In this document: one piece after another, positions 62,738-64,000 of the stretch
Numbering within the stretch: the first letter of the stretch is position 1
Layout: the number at the start of each line of letters is the position of its first letter
Origin: an uncultured Lachnospiraceae bacterium
Lineage (GTDB): Bacteria > Bacillota > Clostridia > Lachnospirales > Lachnospiraceae
Assembly (NCBI GenBank): GCA_902779355.1
Contig: CACZBF010000003.1
Span: forward strand, 124,001 to 188,000
DNA length: 64,000 nucleotides
Direction of reading: 5' to 3'
Notes under the pieces: generated by a model
Databases searched by the model: none
What the model was told of the DNA's origin: nothing
The model's input: only the letters and a program-made list of their open reading frames with translations
Position numbers and translations under genes: made by a program

Positions 62738-63371
62738 TCTGAATGAAACGATCGCATCAGACCTGTTTGACGGTGCAACCTACCCCTGGGAGGTGCTGCC
62801 GAAGATCAAGGATTTTATTGCGAAGCTCGGGTCGACACTGCCGAAGGACCGGTTTGAAGAGAGGGCGCCCCATGTCTGGGTGGCAAAAAGTGCGACGGTG
62901 TTTGACTCCGCGTATCTCGGAGAGTATCTGATCGTGGATGAAGAGGCGGAGATCCGGCAATGCGCGTTTATCCGCGGGAGCGCGATCGTTGGAAAAGGAA
63001 CTGTTGTGGGCAATTCCACGGAATTGAAAAACGTGGTGCTCTTTAACCATGTCCAGGTTCCTCATTATAATTATGTCGGAGATTCGATCCTCGGGCATCG
63101 TTCCCATATGGGGGCCGGGTCGATCACGTCCAATGTGAAATCCGATAAAACGCTCGTCGTTGTCAAAGAGCAGACGGAGCAGATCGAGACCGGGTTGAAG
63201 AAATTCGGCGCGATGCTGGGCGACTTTGTGGAAGTCGGTTGTAACAGCGTCCTCAATCCGGGGACTGTCATCGGACGGCATACCAACGTCTACCCGGTAT
63301 CATGTGTGCGCGGGGTGATCCCGGCAGACTCCATTTTCAAGAAACAGGACGAGATCATACAAAAAAGATAA
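62706..63371 (+). CDS. Left-handed beta-helix (GlmU-like) acyltransferase
   Basis: A 221-residue hexapeptide-repeat protein. After a helical lead (IKNLYDLNETIASDLFDG) come repeats such as VDEEAEIRQCAFIRGSAIVG, KGTVVGNSTELKNVVLFNHV and GAGSITSNVKSDKTLVVV, like the acetyltransferase half of GlmU and sugar-nucleotide acyltransferases. No nucleotidyltransferase domain. The acceptor is unknown. AAGGAG lies seven bases before the ATG, inside the topB end, so the 32-base overlap is real. Confidence 0.85.
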   Translation: MEAAKIKNLYDLNETIASDLFDGATYPWEVLPKIKDFIAKLGSTLPKDRFEERAPHVWVAKSATVFDSAYLGEYLIVDEEAEIRQCAFIRGSAIVGKGTVVGNSTELKNVVLFNHVQVPHYNYVGDSILGHRSHMGAGSITSNVKSDKTLVVVKEQTEQIETGLKKFGAMLGDFVEVGCNSVLNPGTVIGRHTNVYPVSCVRGVIPADSIFKKQDEIIQKR

Positions 63372-63395
63372 CACATCTTTACGAAAAAGACTTCT

Positions 63396-64000
63396 ATGGA
63401 AAAGAAGACGATTCACATTTCTCCGGAAATGACGCCCAGACGGAACCCCTCCAACGGACGTCGCCCTAGCGGGCAGTCCGGCAGGCAATCACAAACTCGC
63501 CCATCCGCAAGAAGCAGTCATCCTTCTGCGGGACAAAACCGTCCACGCAGCGGCGGTTCCCCACAGCGGCGCCCCATGACTGAAGCAGAACGCAGGAGAC
63601 GGATGGCGATCCGCAAGAAGCGACGGCGTCAGCGCATGATCCGCCGGCTTGTTTTATTGCTTGTGATCGCATTGCTGATCCTGTTGGCTGTGGTCGTGCT
63701 CGGGAAAATATTCAGCAAAGGGAAATCCGAGACGAAGGAACCGGAATTCGTGGAAGTACAGGATTTCATCGGACTCCGAGATGCGACAGGAGGCGCAGTT
63801 CCAATCCAATCCTTTGGTACATACGGGCCATGGCTGCGACTGATCGGCACGCTGACGCCGGAAAACGGACAGCAGGTAACTGCTCTTACGCTCGAGCTGC
63901 ATGAAGGTTATGAGACTAAGATGGTGCCGCGTGAAGAAATTTATCCGGAAGAAGTCGTAGAAGAGGAAGAACCGGGCTTTTTTGAGAGGCTTTTTGCCGG
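63396..64000 (+). CDS. Basic single-span membrane protein, partial
   Basis: An open frame of 201 codons running off the window end. About 65 N-terminal residues are rich in Arg, Ser, Pro and Gln (NPSNGRRPSGQSGRQSQTRP), followed by the very basic RRRRMAIRKKRRRQRMIRR and a membrane span (LVLLLVIALLILLAVVVL, about 88-105). The visible extracellular part starts a beta-rich region (TYGPWLRLIGTLTPENGQQV). No ribosome site is obvious. The topology suits a wall or cell-envelope enzyme with its domain outside; identity cannot be judged without the rest. Confidence 0.7.
   Translation, partial: MEKKTIHISPEMTPRRNPSNGRRPSGQSGRQSQTRPSARSSHPSAGQNRPRSGGSPQRRPMTEAERRRRMAIRKKRRRQRMIRRLVLLLVIALLILLAVVVLGKIFSKGKSETKEPEFVEVQDFIGLRDATGGAVPIQSFGTYGPWLRLIGTLTPENGQQVTALTLELHEGYETKMVPREEIYPEEVVEEEEPGFFERLFA

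Overview
The window is ordinary chromosomal DNA from a low- to mid-GC Gram-positive anaerobe, most likely class Clostridia and probably family Lachnospiraceae. The evidence is the strong AAGGAGG-type ribosome sites, the housekeeping order Asp23/YqhY - nusB - xseA - xseB - ispA - dxs - tlyA - nadK - recN, IreB next to ruvX and a DUF1292 gene, RNase J, QueH, a yeast/clostridial-type aspartate-semialdehyde dehydrogenase, and a DUF5688 protein. No insertion sequence, prophage, CRISPR array or rRNA operon was seen. The species cannot be named from sequence alone.

Layout. (1) 1-3.8 kb: two tandem, translationally coupled membrane sensor phosphatases (dCACHE-like sensor, HAMP, SpoIIE/PP2C). The first has lost a metal-binding Asp. 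(2) 3.8-8.5 kb, minus strand: an operon of two GH13 alpha-glucosidases and a CLC transporter with fluoride-type signatures, behind a good promoter with a LacI-like operator just downstream. (3) 8.6-9.9 kb: a STAS domain fused to an APH-type kinase. (4) 9.9-12.5 kb: an intact LacI regulator, then three gene remnants in a row: a LacI 5' end fused to a sugar-binding-protein 3' end, then an internally deleted and truncated GH65 phosphorylase. (5) 12.5-22.7 kb: a same-strand sugar operon with a binding lipoprotein, two permeases, a DUF624 protein, GH32 fructosidase, an amylosucrase-like GH13, a compact binding-protein-like lipoprotein, MalQ and an MBL-fold enzyme. (6) 22.7-31.4 kb: mixed genes: a protein with RNA-polymerase-alpha-CTD-like domains, a histidine phosphatase, a SpoU methyltransferase, RNase HI, a lipoprotein esterase, alaS and a fructokinase. 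(7) 31.5-43.3 kb: ireB-ruvX-DUF1292-RNase J-MltG N-domain-trmR-trhP, a lactonase, a HAD phosphatase, tRNA-Arg(CCG), an SH3b membrane protein, rluB, ligA and a zinc-ribbon protein. (8) 43.4-53.2 kb: the nusB-to-recN block ending in glgA; argR, common between nadK and recN in relatives, is absent. (9) 53.4-64 kb: DUF5688, YdcF, tRNA-Thr(CGT), QueH, argH, asd, an ATPase with a damaged Walker A, topB, a beta-helix acyltransferase and a basic membrane protein cut by the window end.

How it fits together. Regions 2, 4 and 5 look like one sucrose and alpha-glucan locus: import by the ABC transporter, cleavage of sucrose (GH32) or glucosyl transfer to glucan (amylosucrase-like), glucan trimming (MalQ, alpha-glucosidases), with fructokinase (30.5 kb) and glycogen synthase (51.8 kb) elsewhere. 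Two nearly identical 14-bp palindromes, at 8494 and 12464, suggest shared control by the LacI protein at 9.9 kb. The phosphatase pair and the STAS-kinase fusion could form an unusual partner-switching pathway, but this is inference from domain content and proximity only.
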